Origin: Selaginella moellendorffii
Taxonomy: Eukaryota; Streptophyta; Lycopodiopsida; Selaginellales; Selaginellaceae
Direction of reading: 5' to 3'
DNA length: 64,000 nucleotides
NCBI RefSeq assembly: GCF_000143415.4
Contig: NW_003314383.1
Span: forward strand, 62,208-126,207
Numbering within the stretch: position 1 is the first letter of the stretch; each line of letters begins with the position of its first letter. This document shows positions 23,855 through 33,924 of the stretch, one piece after another. The translations under genes and the position numbers were made by a program. The notes under the pieces were generated by a model that saw only the letters and a program-made list of their open reading frames with translations, was not told the DNA's origin and searched no databases.

Positions 23855-26473
23855 TTATGGTTTGTACCACAGGCAGCGTCGCAGTGACGTAGAGATGTGG
23901 AACACTTGACGAGGATGCTGGACCACGAGACAGATCCCGGCACAAGCCACAGCAAGTCCCACTGCCACTTTGACAATGGTTCTTCGCTTGTATCTCAGGC
24001 TGCTCGAGTGCAAAAGGCGTGTGCTACACAGCCTCCCAAGAGTAGCAGCAGCACGCCCGTCCGCAAACCCCTGATACCGAAGGAAGTTAAAAAGGGCTAT
24101 AGACAAAGCACACGTACACGCACCTCGTAAAGGCTTGCTTCTCGTTTGCCTTGATAAAGCAGCAGAACTTTGATAATGTCTGCCCTGTTGTGCGCCACTG
24201 CTGCTTGGAGAGCCTTTTCAATACCAACTCCATCAGATTGTCCCATTTGTCGAGCGGCTTCTAAGATTCGCTTTGTGGCAGCAGTCCATCCTCTTTCAAC
24301 AGCAAACACTAAAAGCCGTTGGAGACGGCAAACGTGCAATGGCGTAGCAGAAACCCGTTTGGCCCGAGAGGTGTGACTGATCACCCAACCAAGGTCAACC
24401 AGTACCTCATGTGTCTCCAGCCTGCAAACATCTCGCCCCGAGCAGCAGCCAGAGCTTGAAGCTTTCAAATCCTGCTCCAGCGTCTGCACCTCTTCGCACA
24501 GCTGTTTGTCTGCTACAAGAAGCGGGACGGAGTTGCTAATCCCATGATCATAGCCTATCTGCATTAAGTGTGCCAAAATCACCTCAAGTCTGCAGAACGA
24601 ACTTGACGTACCTCAACGAAGGCAACTCCCGGTCCTTGGGGGACGAGCACATCAATCTGTATGCTGGTGTAGAAGTGGCTGGAAGCGCGTATGCAACAGG
24701 GGAGATACTTTCCCCGTGAGGCAACCAGTACTCTGCCATATTATCAGGGCCCAGTTAGTTAGGGGGGAAGTAGATTTCGCCCGCCACACTCACCTCGAGT
24801 TGAGCTTCAAGAGGTTGTGCCCCGTGAGGGTCACGGTCGCCTCAGTTCCTGCCTCTACGCAGAGAGGAAACACTGCTTCAATTACTGGATACTTCTTGGT
24901 TGCTCTTTCACAAAGTGACGGCGACGAAACTGAACCTGTGCAAGCAAGCGTGAGAAAGCACGTGAGGATTACTACCTAATTACTAACTACCATTGTGAAT
25001 GTATGCAACTTGGTTGCCTAGAAATGCCAAGACAAAGCCTTTGTCCCAAAAGCCAGTCTCAGCACCGGTGGTAAGTTTGACAAGGTAGTCATTCCAATCT
25101 TCCTCCAGCTGTATCCAAAATAAAGAGTCTCGAGAAAGTGTGGCAGCCTCCAACACAGACGAACCTTGGCCCAGAGTGATTGCGGCATGGCGATGAAGAG
25201 TGTGAGGATGGTGCACCCGGAGCGGATGTAGCCTTCAAGCTCCACAGGCATATTGGCAAGCCACTCCATAATCTGCGAAGGAGAAAACACGGATGAGCCA
25301 ACGGAGTTCAAGGGCATCGAGGGAATACCTGTCCTCGAAGTCTCCGTGGAAAGTCGGCGGGGTTCCAGTCATAAAACTTGAAGGATATCCGCCTTGTTGG
25401 ACACTGCAGACGAGACGGGCATACACACTTAGCTAAGAGAGAAGTCATGGTCTGATCTCACCGGTGAGGTGTAGGTGGTACGCTTTGGGAAGCCCGACGT
25501 GGTGGACACGGATTGGTTGTTGTGTTGCTCTTGCTGCTCTTCCAGCAGCATTGCAAGCAGTGACTCCTCCCCGCTTGCAACATTGGTGTCAACACCGAAT
25601 GAATCGTCGTCACCTTCATGGTAGGGTGGCTTGCTCCCTTGTAGCAAGCGCTGGGCATGCGAGCGGAGGCAGTAGAGGTCATTCGCAGAGGGAGCTCCTC
25701 CTCCTCCTGCCACGCCCTGCTGGACGTCGCTGACTGCAAGGGAGAAGGCATTAACGGCCGTTCCAACATGAAACGTAAACAGGGGTGCATACCATCTGAG
25801 TTGGTAGTGGTGTTGGGAGCAGTGCCATGCTTGTCGCTGACCACGCTAGTGTCGCCAGACTCGGGCAGCTTGCGCCTCCTCCTGTCGTTGTGCCTCTCGA
25901 GCTTCCTCCTGCAGCTCCGCTTGCCCTCGTCAAAGTCGCCCAAGGGATGAAACCTGAGGAGAGCAAAAGGTCCTCAGAGGGGGGTGTATACAGCACGTCA
26001 ACTTACTTGCCACATTGCTGGCAGTATCTCTGGTGTTGGCCGCGCACCCAGACGGACGTAGCATTGGCACAGGTGAGGCACACCCGGTGGCGCTGGTGGT
26101 AGCCCTTGAGAGCAGTGAGGTCTGCGTGACAGGCGGGGACCTGGCAGCGAGCACTAGAGAGCTTGGAACGCTTCTTGGACCTCTCCGCTTCCTCCTCGTC
26201 CTCCTCATCCGAGCACGCACACGGCACTCGGCCCGCCAGGAAGTTGGGGCAGCTCAGCCGCGGATCTCGCCGCCGCCGTTGCTGCTGCTCTTGTTGCTGT
26301 TGCTGCTGCTGCTGGTGGCTGTGGCCTGGCGCCTCCGCTCCCCCCTGCTCCGCCTCCTGGCCATGGCCGCCTCCCTTATCACTTGGATGTGCCAGCAACA
26401 AGACGCTGTCCCAGTCCCACAGGCTGCTGCTGCTGCTGTTGGGATCGTCGTCGTGGCCCATTCTATCACTCAC
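23855..26473 (-). CDS. SPL7: SBP-box transcription factor, SPL7/CRR1-type copper regulator
   Basis: Ten exons assemble in frame on the minus strand (26473-26007, 25953-25793, 25733-25462, 25403-25329, 25272-25165, 25108-24991, 24935-24794, 24732-24612, 24558-24124, 24070-23855), about 704 residues. A polyGln N terminus is followed by the SBP zinc domain (about 106-183: CQVPACHADLTALKGYHQRH, CQQCGKFHPLGDFD, and the nuclear localisation signal KRSCRRKLERHNDRRRRK). Downstream are ISFKFYDWNPADFPRRLRGQ, MEWLANMPVELEGYIRSGCT, the IEAVFPLCVEAGTEATVTLT segment, LVDLGWV and a C-terminal hydrophobic helix (VKVAVGLAVACAGICLVV). This order, including the terminal membrane helix, is that of Arabidopsis SPL7 and Chlamydomonas CRR1, which activate genes under copper deficiency by binding GTAC cores. 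Orthology is from remembered family features, not a search. It is convergent with the phytochrome gene and divergent from the TBL gene (166 bp between start codons). Confidence 0.9.
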
Positions 26474-26639
26474 CTCCTACCTAGGCTATGGGGCTGCTAC
26501 TGCTCAATTCACCGCGGCGCGCCCCTTGCACATGCTCAAGAGCGTCCCATCCCGGGCGGCCGCGCGGCCCCACCGCCCAGGATTGACTGTTTATAACACA
26601 AACCCCCAGGGTTGAGGTAACCACCAGGTTGGGCTTGGG

Positions 26640-27977
26640 ATGGGATCCAGTAACAAGCATGGGATCCTCCGCCCCCTCCTCCTCCTCCTCCCCCTCCTCG
26701 CCTGTGCCCTCGTGCTCTCCTACACCCAGGAGTGGCAGCAGCAGCAGCCATTGGATGTGGCGCCCCCGCCGCAATGCGACATCTCCGCGGGCAGCTGGGT
26801 GTATGACCGCTCCTACCCTCTCTACCGCGCCTCGGACTGCCCTCTTGTGGAGCAAGGCTTCAGGTGCCAGGACAACGGGCGGCCCGACAGCAGCTACACC
26901 AAGTGGAGATGGAAGCCGTCACAATGCCACATTCCCAGGTCTTGTCGGATCATTTCCCCACCTCTTTCTTCATCAATCCTTGTCTGCTCTGCGCAGCTTC
27001 CATGCGGCGCGTATGCTCCAGCTGCTGCGAGGCCGCCGGATCGCGTTCGTAGGCGACTCCATGGGCCGCACGCAATGGGAATCTCTCGTCTGCATGCTGC
27101 TCACCGCCGTCGCCGACAAGTCGTCCGTGTGGGAGGTGAACAACCGGACGATCACCAAGCGTGAGCCCTACCTGGCGTTCCACTTCGCCATGCACAAGGT
27201 GACCGTGGAGTACCACCGCTCCCCGTTCCTGGTCCAAGAGTCTCCGCCACCCAAGCACGCCCCCAGGAGAGTGCGCTCCATCCTGCGCCTCGACCAGCTG
27301 GAAGCGTCGCGCACACGCTGGGCGGACGCGGACGTGCTCGTCTTCAACTCTGGTCATTGGTGGAATCCTTCCAAGACGCGCCAAGTGTTTGTATCTTGCC
27401 CCACCCGTGTTGCTCGAGGATTCACGTTGGTCGCTGCGCAGGGGCTGCTACTTTTACGTGGGGAACACCCTGCGCCTCGGGATGAAGCTGGAGGCTGCTT
27501 ATCAAGCAGCACTCAACACATGGGCTCGCTGGGTAGACAGCCTCGTCGACACCAACAAGACTCGCGTTCTCTTCCGGAGCCTCGAGCCTTCGCACTGGGA
27601 GTACGTATGTTAGTTGGTCTGTGTTTACTTGCTTACACACACGCCTTTGACTCATCAGCTGGCCGAGGAAGCGATGCTCCTTCCAGAGGCAACCAAATGC
27701 CAGCAGCCTCGCCGCCCCCAGCAGCATCCCGCAGCTCGCACTGAACCGGATCCTCCATCGAGTTGTCCAGGGCATGAACAAGAGCGTGGGAGTCCTCAAC
27801 ATCACCACATTGTCCCACTCCAGAAGCGATGCTCACGTTGGCCGCTGGAGCCCAGGACAGCCCCCTCTCGACTGTAGCCACTGGTGCCTCCCCGGCGTGC
27901 CAGACACATGGAACCAACTTCTCTACGCCACCCTGCTCAGCAACAAGAACAACAGAGTCGCTACCTCCTCAAACTGA
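26640..27977 (+). CDS. trichome-birefringence-like (TBL) polysaccharide O-acetyltransferase-like protein
   Basis: Golgi type II membrane protein family that acetylates wall polysaccharides. Exons 26640-26938, 26997-27386, 27442-27600 and 27659-27977 join in frame to 388 residues. Visible: short cytosolic N terminus and signal anchor (LLLLLPLLACALVL, about 13-26), TBL domain start CDISAGSWVYDRSYPLY and DCPLVEQGFRCQDNGRPD, the catalytic-Ser motif FVGDSMGRTQWESL, HWWNPSKTR, and the terminal DCSHWCLPGVPDTWN with the Asp and His of the DxxH motif. The donor of intron 2 is a weak GTTTGT-type site chosen to keep GCYFYVGNTLRLG in frame. Acceptor polysaccharide cannot be told from sequence. It is convergent with CPN10, with 70 bp between stop codons. 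Confidence 0.9.
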
Positions 27978-28047
27978 ACCCACTTGTTTATGCTCAAGGT
28001 TTATCGGATACGTCGACTACACACAAAAAAAGGCTCCCCCACCTAGC

Positions 28048-28730
28048 CTAGTTGATTGTGGCAAGCAGGTCCCCCACTTTGCAAAAGCAATGCTTTTCGC
28101 TTGTGCCAAAGTTGACCTGCAATTCCAACCATTAGTCGAGGCACAGGCACAAACCAAGCTCCCACCTCGTAAGCATTTATATCAGAGAACATCACCTGCC
28201 AAACAAAGTGTCAACTTTGAACCAAAACATAATTCTTGAGTACCTTCTGGCCCCTCTCAACAGATCCAGCATCCTTCCCTACGGATATCACCTGCACATA
28301 TACCACCACCGTCAAAGAGCATCAAAGACCACTCACTGTGCACTTACCTCCCCAACGAGATAACGCTCAAACTTGACTGCATTCTTAGGAAGAAGCACTC
28401 CACCTTCAGATTTCTAGAGGAAGAAAAGACCGTCAGATTTCTAGAGAGGGGAAACAATTCTTGCTTATACCTCGGGAAGCTCTTCCAATCGAACGAGCAC
28501 TCTGTCAGCCTGGGGAGATACCTGCATTTCCGGCCGAGTCAGGTGGAGACTAATCCGCTATTCCAGACCTTGGAGGTATCCACAGCAGCGGAGGCTCTAA
28601 CGGAGGCGAGACGCGGCCTTCGGCGGGCCGGAACAGCAGCCACAGCTTTACTAGACGAGCCAGCGGTAGAAGGACAAGGTGCACAAGGGACTCGCAAAGG
28701 AACACCAATCATCGCCATCGCCATCGCCAT
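28048..28730 (-). CDS. CPN10: chloroplast co-chaperonin CPN10 (GroES family)
   Basis: Caps the Cpn60 chaperonin in the plastid stroma during protein folding. Six small exons on the minus strand (28730-28569, 28521-28471, 28413-28348, 28291-28244, 28195-28166, 28116-28048) give 141 residues: a Ser/Ala/Arg-rich transit peptide (about 1-50) and one GroES unit reading VSPQADRVLVRLEELPE, KSEGGVLLPKNAVKFERYL, VGKDAGSVERGQK, VMFSDINAYE and HCFCKVGDLLATIN. One GroES unit marks it as the plastid 10-kDa form, not the tandem Cpn20. KSEGGVLLP is the mobile-loop end. Several in-frame Met codons lie at the start (MAMAMAM), so the exact start could shift by a few residues. The 3' splice site of intron 2 exists in two copies 27 bp apart; only the downstream one keeps the frame open. 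Confidence 0.92.
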
Positions 28731-28808
28731 CGCCGTAGGGTAGAATCTTTTCTCAACAAAACCCTATGTGTTCCTTCTGTTACAGATGTTTGAGATTACA
28801 CTGTTTGT

Positions 28809-31174
28809 TTAGTGAAGGGCCGTGAGCTCTTTGGCAAAGCTGGGCCGTAGGCATTCTTCAGTCAGGGCTGCAGTGAGCATCTCTGCCGTGAAAGTATCAT
28901 CGGGTTTCAAGCCCAGCGCCTGCAGCGCACAAGTGAGAAAACAGGCAAACAAGCATCTCACGAGGAAAACCTTGTGATAAAAGTCGATGGCGATACCAGT
29001 GCTTCCCTACGTTAGGAGGCAAAGCGTTAGAAGGGGCGTGGTGTCAAGAGCACAGAGAGAGGCACCTGAAGGTGATGGGTGAAGCCCAGCGCTGCATATG
29101 TCGTAGCTCCACGAGGGCAAAGAGCCAAGGCTTTCTCGTACATGGATATCGCCTCCGGATATAGTCTGGTGGCACACACTAGAGCTCGTCACGACGAGAC
29201 CAAGAAGCACACGCTTACTTGAGTTTACGCAAGGTATGCGCCAGGTTGACAACAGTAGGCTCCCAACACAAGGTCAGGCTATTCCTCGTCTCTTGGACAA
29301 GAACCAAGGCCTTGCGTAGCCACCGAGCTGCTTCTTCGTACCTGCGGCAAACAAGACTTTTAAAACCCCCGCCAGTCCGCATCAAACAGTATGCCTACTC
29401 CCTGTTGCGGTAAGCCATGACACCGAGCTCGTTGTACACGAGAGGATCGGTTGGACAGATCCCTTTGGCCTGCATAAAGAACTGCGCAAACGAGAATGCT
29501 GACAAGGACGATGGCGATGATCATGCAAACCTGCTCGGCAAGGTTGAGGTTGTTTGTTCTTAGATACTCCATGCCGATGCACAAAGCGGGCATGTGGCAA
29601 CTGCATTAACAGCATAAAACATTCAGAGCGCGCCAAGTTCCAACCTCCCCTTACCCGGAGAAGAGACGCGCAGCGGTTCTGTATGCCGCCATAGCCTGGT
29701 CACTTTCGTCCTGGGCTGCATACGCATTGCCAAAACCCAGCCATGCAGGATAAAATGCCCCGTCCAACGTCGTTGCCTTGCTGGTGTGGCCAGTCAGAAA
29801 ACACTTGGGAGATGCCTACAATCAGGAGATGCCTACCAGAAGTAGCGACGGGCGTGATCAAATTGCCGGATGCAGTAGTAGTAGCATCCCACGGCGAACC
29901 AAGCAATGGGCCTGCAGCAAAGTTTTGAGTGAGGCATACAAACTTTGACAGGTGGTAAGTACCTTTGAGAATACTCTTGGACGAGATTGTGTGCTCTTAA
30001 AAACAGCTCGTTCTTGCGCCCAAGCTCTAGTGCGGCACCTAGATGTAACGGCATACACTTGAGATGGTAAGGATCCTTTTCGAGCAGCCTAGATGAAAGC
30101 GCCAAATGACATTAGACTGACAATGCGGGAGCTTACGTCTTTGTAATGTCGTAGCACAATTGAAACTCTCCTCGATGATAGAGGTAGTCTGCTCTGCATG
30201 CCAAGACGTCGTTGTTATCCTTCAACGACAGGCCCACGTTGCTGTGTTTCTGTGGTTCCCTTTCCAGTTCAGAAAGCTTGGACTCGAGCGCACTTATCTG
30301 CCCATATTTCTTGGCTTGACAAGAATAAAGCAGTGAGAGCCAGCGATCGTCTGCATCGAACTTGAGAGACGACAGGAAGGCTACTTCTGAAACGAGGAAA
30401 TGCGTCAGAAAGTGAGAAGCATCCTAACCGGGTGGCAAGCAACCTTTCTCGCTGGAGAGCATGTGGTTGTCTACGATGTGCTCGTACGCCTAGAGCATGC
30501 TGGTCAGCACCTGGTTCCAAAACACGATTCTGCCTTACCTCGTAACAGTATGGGTCTACTCTAAGGGACGCCTTGTACCTGAACGTAAGATTAGTACTGT
30601 CAAGCAGCGAGCTGATTGCAAAAGTTACCAGCAGAGAGCTCTGGTCCTGTTTTCCAGAGCTTCGCATGCGCGCCCTCGCAGCAGGCACAGCGCGGCAGCG
30701 ATCTGGGAAAAAAAAAAACGAGCGAGGACATGAGTTGCTAGTATACCAACACGAGGGGCCAACATTGATGCCTGCTTGGTGGCCCGACTCTGGATCAATG
30801 TCGTCCTTCATGGGGTAGTTTCCATGCTGGTCAACCTCGTAGTCGCCCAGTACCGAGAGGCACTCGTCCCATTCCTTGATCTCTTCCTGCCGGGTGAGAG
30901 TGCCAGAGTCAGCGAGCCAAACGAGTGTGAGACAAGAGACCAAACACTTTGCGGCGAGGTAGCGGTAGCGAGGGTGGAGGTGGAGGAGGCCGTGAGTGCG
31001 AAGCAGATGCAGCGCCCTTCTAAACTGTCTGCCCTGGAAGAGTGCCTGTGCGTGCAAATGCACATCCTCTTCCGTGCCTCCCACCGTCACCAGCTTGTCA
31101 GCCAGGAAGATGGCAGACGCATGAAGATGCTTGTCCAAGCAGTCCCTCACCATCGCCCGCAGCTTGTTCTCCAT
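28809..31174 (-). CDS. APC6: anaphase-promoting complex subunit 6 (CDC16)
   Basis: TPR scaffold subunit of the anaphase-promoting complex, the nuclear E3 ubiquitin ligase for mitotic cyclins and securin. The start at 31174 gives MENKLRAMVRDCLDKHL. Many short introns (about a dozen exons) separate segments that match the family in order: HPRYRYLAAKCL-EEIKEWDECLSVLG, AALCLLRGRACEALENRTRA, YKASLRVDPYCYEAYEHIVD, SLKFDADDRWLSLLYSCQAK, LLEKDPYHLKCMPLHLGAAL, PIAWFAVGCYYYCIRQFDHA, YPAWLGFGNAYAAQDESDQA, CHMPALCIGMEYLRTNNLN, ICPTDPLVYNELGVMAYRN, WEPTVVNLAHTLRKL and YHKALGLKPDDTFTAEML. The stop is at 28809-28811. Repeats of TPR type cover the middle and C terminus. A CCTAGGGTTT telobox-like motif lies about 17 bp upstream of the start (31191-31200). 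Confidence 0.93.
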
Positions 31175-31290
31175 CGCGCTCCCTCACCTTAAACCCTAGG
31201 AAGGAAGCGAGAGAGAGAGAGAGAGAGAGAGAGAGTGAGGCAGGAGGAAGCACTCAAGTTAAAATTCCCGGTCCACAACACATGGAGAGA

Positions 31291-31953
31291 TCACAGCAGG
31301 TACTTGCGCGCAAGTGCTCGCACCCTGGTGTCGAACTGAGCGGACGTGATCCGGGATCCAGGCACGTAGAGCGGGTTGAGAAGGATCTGCGCAAACCAAA
31401 AACAAGAGGAAAGAAACTTGGCGACAGAGGCGTTGGAAGCGGCACCTTGATGTAGAGCTCGTGCACTTCCTGGAAGAAGCTTTTGATGCTGTCCTCGCTG
31501 CGGGAGTCGTGCAGCAGCATGAGCCGCGTGCGTGCGGAGGGAGAGGAGAGTCAAGGGGCATATCATCAAAGGCGAGGCTGTCTAAAGGATATGGCCAGCA
31601 GTCATGTAGACCGAGACGAGGAGCTCGTTGAATTTGTCCACTCCTTTCATGAACCTGGCCCGTTCATGGTGTGTGTTCATGAACAATCAGCAACCAAGAT
31701 GTGTGCGATGGCGGGGGGGGGGGGACTTACATGGAGTTGACGGTCCATGCCACATCCTCCACCACGTCCAGCGCCGCGTGCAGCACGAACTGATGCTGGT
31801 GCATCGCCTCGTCCCTCTGTCAATACCCAAGCAAGCACGCTTCCATTTCCCAGCCATTTGCGCCTTGTGTACCTTGGGGGCATTTCCCAGCTCCGTCTCG
31901 TAGATGGGACTGTTGTTGCGACCCACGATGACGAAGCAGGCGGTCGTTGCCAT
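31291..31953 (-). CDS. TRAPPC2: TRAPP complex subunit 2 (sedlin)
   Basis: Small longin-fold subunit of TRAPP, the Rab-GEF that tethers ER-Golgi vesicles. Exons 31953-31873, 31816-31731, 31654-31593, 31531-31446 and 31386-31291 encode 136 residues (human sedlin is 140). Recognisable family stretches: MATTACFVIVGRNNSPIYET, HQHQFVLHAALDVVEDVAW, FMKGVDKFNELLVSVYMTAG, RLMLLHDSRSEDSIKSFF, QEVHELYIK and NPLYVPGSRITSAQFDTRVR. Four introns; the third (31592-31532) has no GT-AG ends and fits a U12-type AT-AC intron. With that splice the residue after TAG is Arg where related proteins have His. The gene starts 54 bp downstream of the stop of the same-strand coiled-coil gene. Confidence 0.93.
31532..31592 (-). 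other. U12-type AT-AC intron in TRAPPC2
   Basis: Reading on the minus strand the intron starts ATATCCTTT, the consensus 5' site of minor-spliceosome AT-AC introns. It contains CCCCTTGACTC (match to the U12 branch consensus TCCTTAACT) about 19 bases before its end, and ends CCGCAC. Removing these 61 bases joins ATGACTGCTGGCC to GCACGCGGCTCATG and restores the sedlin frame. No GT-AG alternative does. Confidence 0.88.
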
Positions 31954-32007
31954 TTGGATCCGCCACAAAAGCCCAGCAAAGCGAGCCCTAGCGATCGAGT
32001 CTACAAA

Positions 32008-33776
32008 TCATATGTCCGAGGCGTAATAGTGTGTGGACGTATCCTCCTCGCCTCCCAGCTGCGGTCGCCCGTGGCTGCTGGCCGACACGCTCTTTCGCAC
32101 GCTTTGCCTCCTCTCGTCGCCTCCAGCCTTCTTGCCCAAGTAGTGATCAAACCGGAAAATCTCCTGCGAGTGGATCACCTTGAGCTCCCGCACCACGTTC
32201 TTATGCCTCTGCACCCATCGTCATCAGCACTATCATCATCAGCGTCGCCGGAGCACGCACGCACCTGGTGGCATCGCTCCAGGTCCTGCTCTCTGTTTCG
32301 CTGGAGATCGTCCCGAGCTTGCGCTGCTCGCTGGAGCAAAACCTCGAGCTCAACGTGCTGCTTGGACCGCAACGCGTTCTCTTTGGCGCCTACTTCGTTC
32401 TGAAACGATTGCAGCGTCGCCTGCAGCTCTGCCTGCTCCATCTGGTCGGCCTGCCGCTTCAGCTCCTGCGCGTCGATGTACTTGCCTTGCTTACCCAGGC
32501 ATTCCTGCATCGGATATATTGGTACTTCAGATGGACGTGCCTTGGGTTCGAGGCAAATCCACGATACCTGGACCTTGCGCAGCCGTAGGAGCTCGCCGGA
32601 CCACTGGGGCTTGGAGGGCGTCTTGGCATTCAGTTTGGTCCTCAAAGCTTGCAATGCAGCCGTGTGTTGGCGCTTCAGCTGGCCAGCATGTTCCATCACC
32701 TCACGGTGGAAGTTTTTAAGCTTGTCGTCCCAGAGCTGAGAGCAAGGGAGCAAGGTTCCAACGTTAACCTCCGGTAAGTTATCCACGTACCCGGTTCCTT
32801 TCTTCGAGCTCTCTCACGTACGCCTTCTTGGCCATCTCCCGTTCCCGCAGGTGCCTGTCAAGCATTGTCGCCCGCCGTTTCTCGTCTTCGACCATCTAGA
32901 GCAACGAGCAAAGCGTTGGCTTGGCTCATCGTAAAGGTAAAAGAGGACCCCTGGACAACCTTAAGCTTTTGCAGCTTTGCGACCGCAGCATTAGCTTCCA
33001 GATAGTGGCCTTTCTTCTCGCATGTCCTCCTGAGCTCGTCCAGCTCCTTGATGGTGTCAACAACCTACACTGAGCACCACAACTTCAGTACCGTGCACCA
33101 CCGCCGACACCCCACTGTACATACGAGGGGGATGTTGAGAGTGGAACCTTGGGATCCAGTGCCGGATACGTCTCCTCAAGATTCGCTCTCCTACTCGGGC
33201 TTTTCTGGAGCGTTCTAAACACGTTTGGGGAGGAGCAAGTGCTCATGTTGACCGATCGCCTGCAAAGGCAATGTAGCTCAAGCCACAGTTGATACAAGAC
33301 ATGTGTGCGTACGCACCTCGAGTTGAGGAAAGAAGGATAACTCTCAAGCCGAGGCTGCAAAGCGAGGATGCATCAGTGTCCATTGCCAATTCAATGTGAA
33401 GGAAAGTTACCCCGCTCGGGCCTGGGCTTGTGGGTTGCCTGGAGCTTGCCCTGTTGATGCTGCGGCTGCGGCTCCAGGGCGGGGCAAGCAACTCTTCGCC
33501 ACTCTCCTCGAGGCTCTTCTTCCTGGGCCTGTCCTCCACGGGCACCAGCACCGCCGGCGTGGGCATGCTGAACGCGATGGTAGTGGAGTCATCGGGTGGC
33601 TCAGGCGACGGGGGCGGCGACAGCGCCGCAATCTCTTGAACATCGGCCGCGGCGTAGTCGATGTCCGACTCCACGGTCAGGGCTGGACTGTAAGGAGCGC
33701 CCTCTTCCTGCTGCTCCTCCCCCTCCTCCTCTTCAGCGGCAGGGGGCGGCGGCAGCGGGTCAGCAGCAGCAGCCAT
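32008..33776 (-). CDS. coiled-coil protein of unknown function
   Basis: About nine exons on the minus strand. The N terminus (start 33776) is acidic and Pro-rich (MAAAADPLPPPPAAEEEEGE). Then come a basic Ser/Arg-rich stretch (RKKSLEESGEELLAPPWSRS), RSVNMSTCSSPNVFRTLQ and KSPSRRANLEETYPALDPK. A long Glu/Lys/Arg/Gln-rich heptad region follows (VVDTIKELDELRRTCEKKGH, LDRHLRERERKMAKKAYVRE, KLKNFHREVMEHAGQLKRQH, YIDAQELKRQADQMEQAELQ, LRSKQHVELEVLLQRAAQAR), ending in a basic tail (FDHYLGKKAGGDERRQSVRK). It lacks a catalytic motif and membrane segments. It may be a structural or cytoskeletal partner protein; I do not recognise a named family. It is head-to-head with the SWIM-RING gene (148 bp between start codons). 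Confidence 0.75.
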
Positions 33777-33924
33777 GGCGCTCTACATGTGAATGCATTC
33801 CAGGGGATTGGGTTGCGAGCGTGAGAGAGAGAGAGAGAGTGAGGTGGCGCGTGAAGCCTGCGACAGTTTCTCACCTTCGCCGCGGGAAAAAAACCTTGCC
33901 CTAACGTACGTTTTAGGGCGCGCG
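33777..33924. promoter_or_regulatory. short divergent promoter with inverted CCCTAA/TTAGGG motif
   Basis: 148 bp separate the divergent starts of the coiled-coil gene and the SWIM-RING gene. At 33897-33918 lies a near-palindrome, GCCCTAA and TTTAGGGC arms around ACGTACGT, which would look the same to either gene. A (GA)n tract lies at about 33820-33840. Confidence 0.55.

Noticed and set aside
26270-26345. CTG/CAG run as a regulatory repeat
   Set aside because: It encodes the polyglutamine stretch of the SBP protein on the minus strand.
31200-31235. GA microsatellite upstream of APC6, and similar runs at about 33820 and 50040-50120
   Set aside because: Common low-complexity sequence in plant 5' leaders; no structure beyond the repeat.
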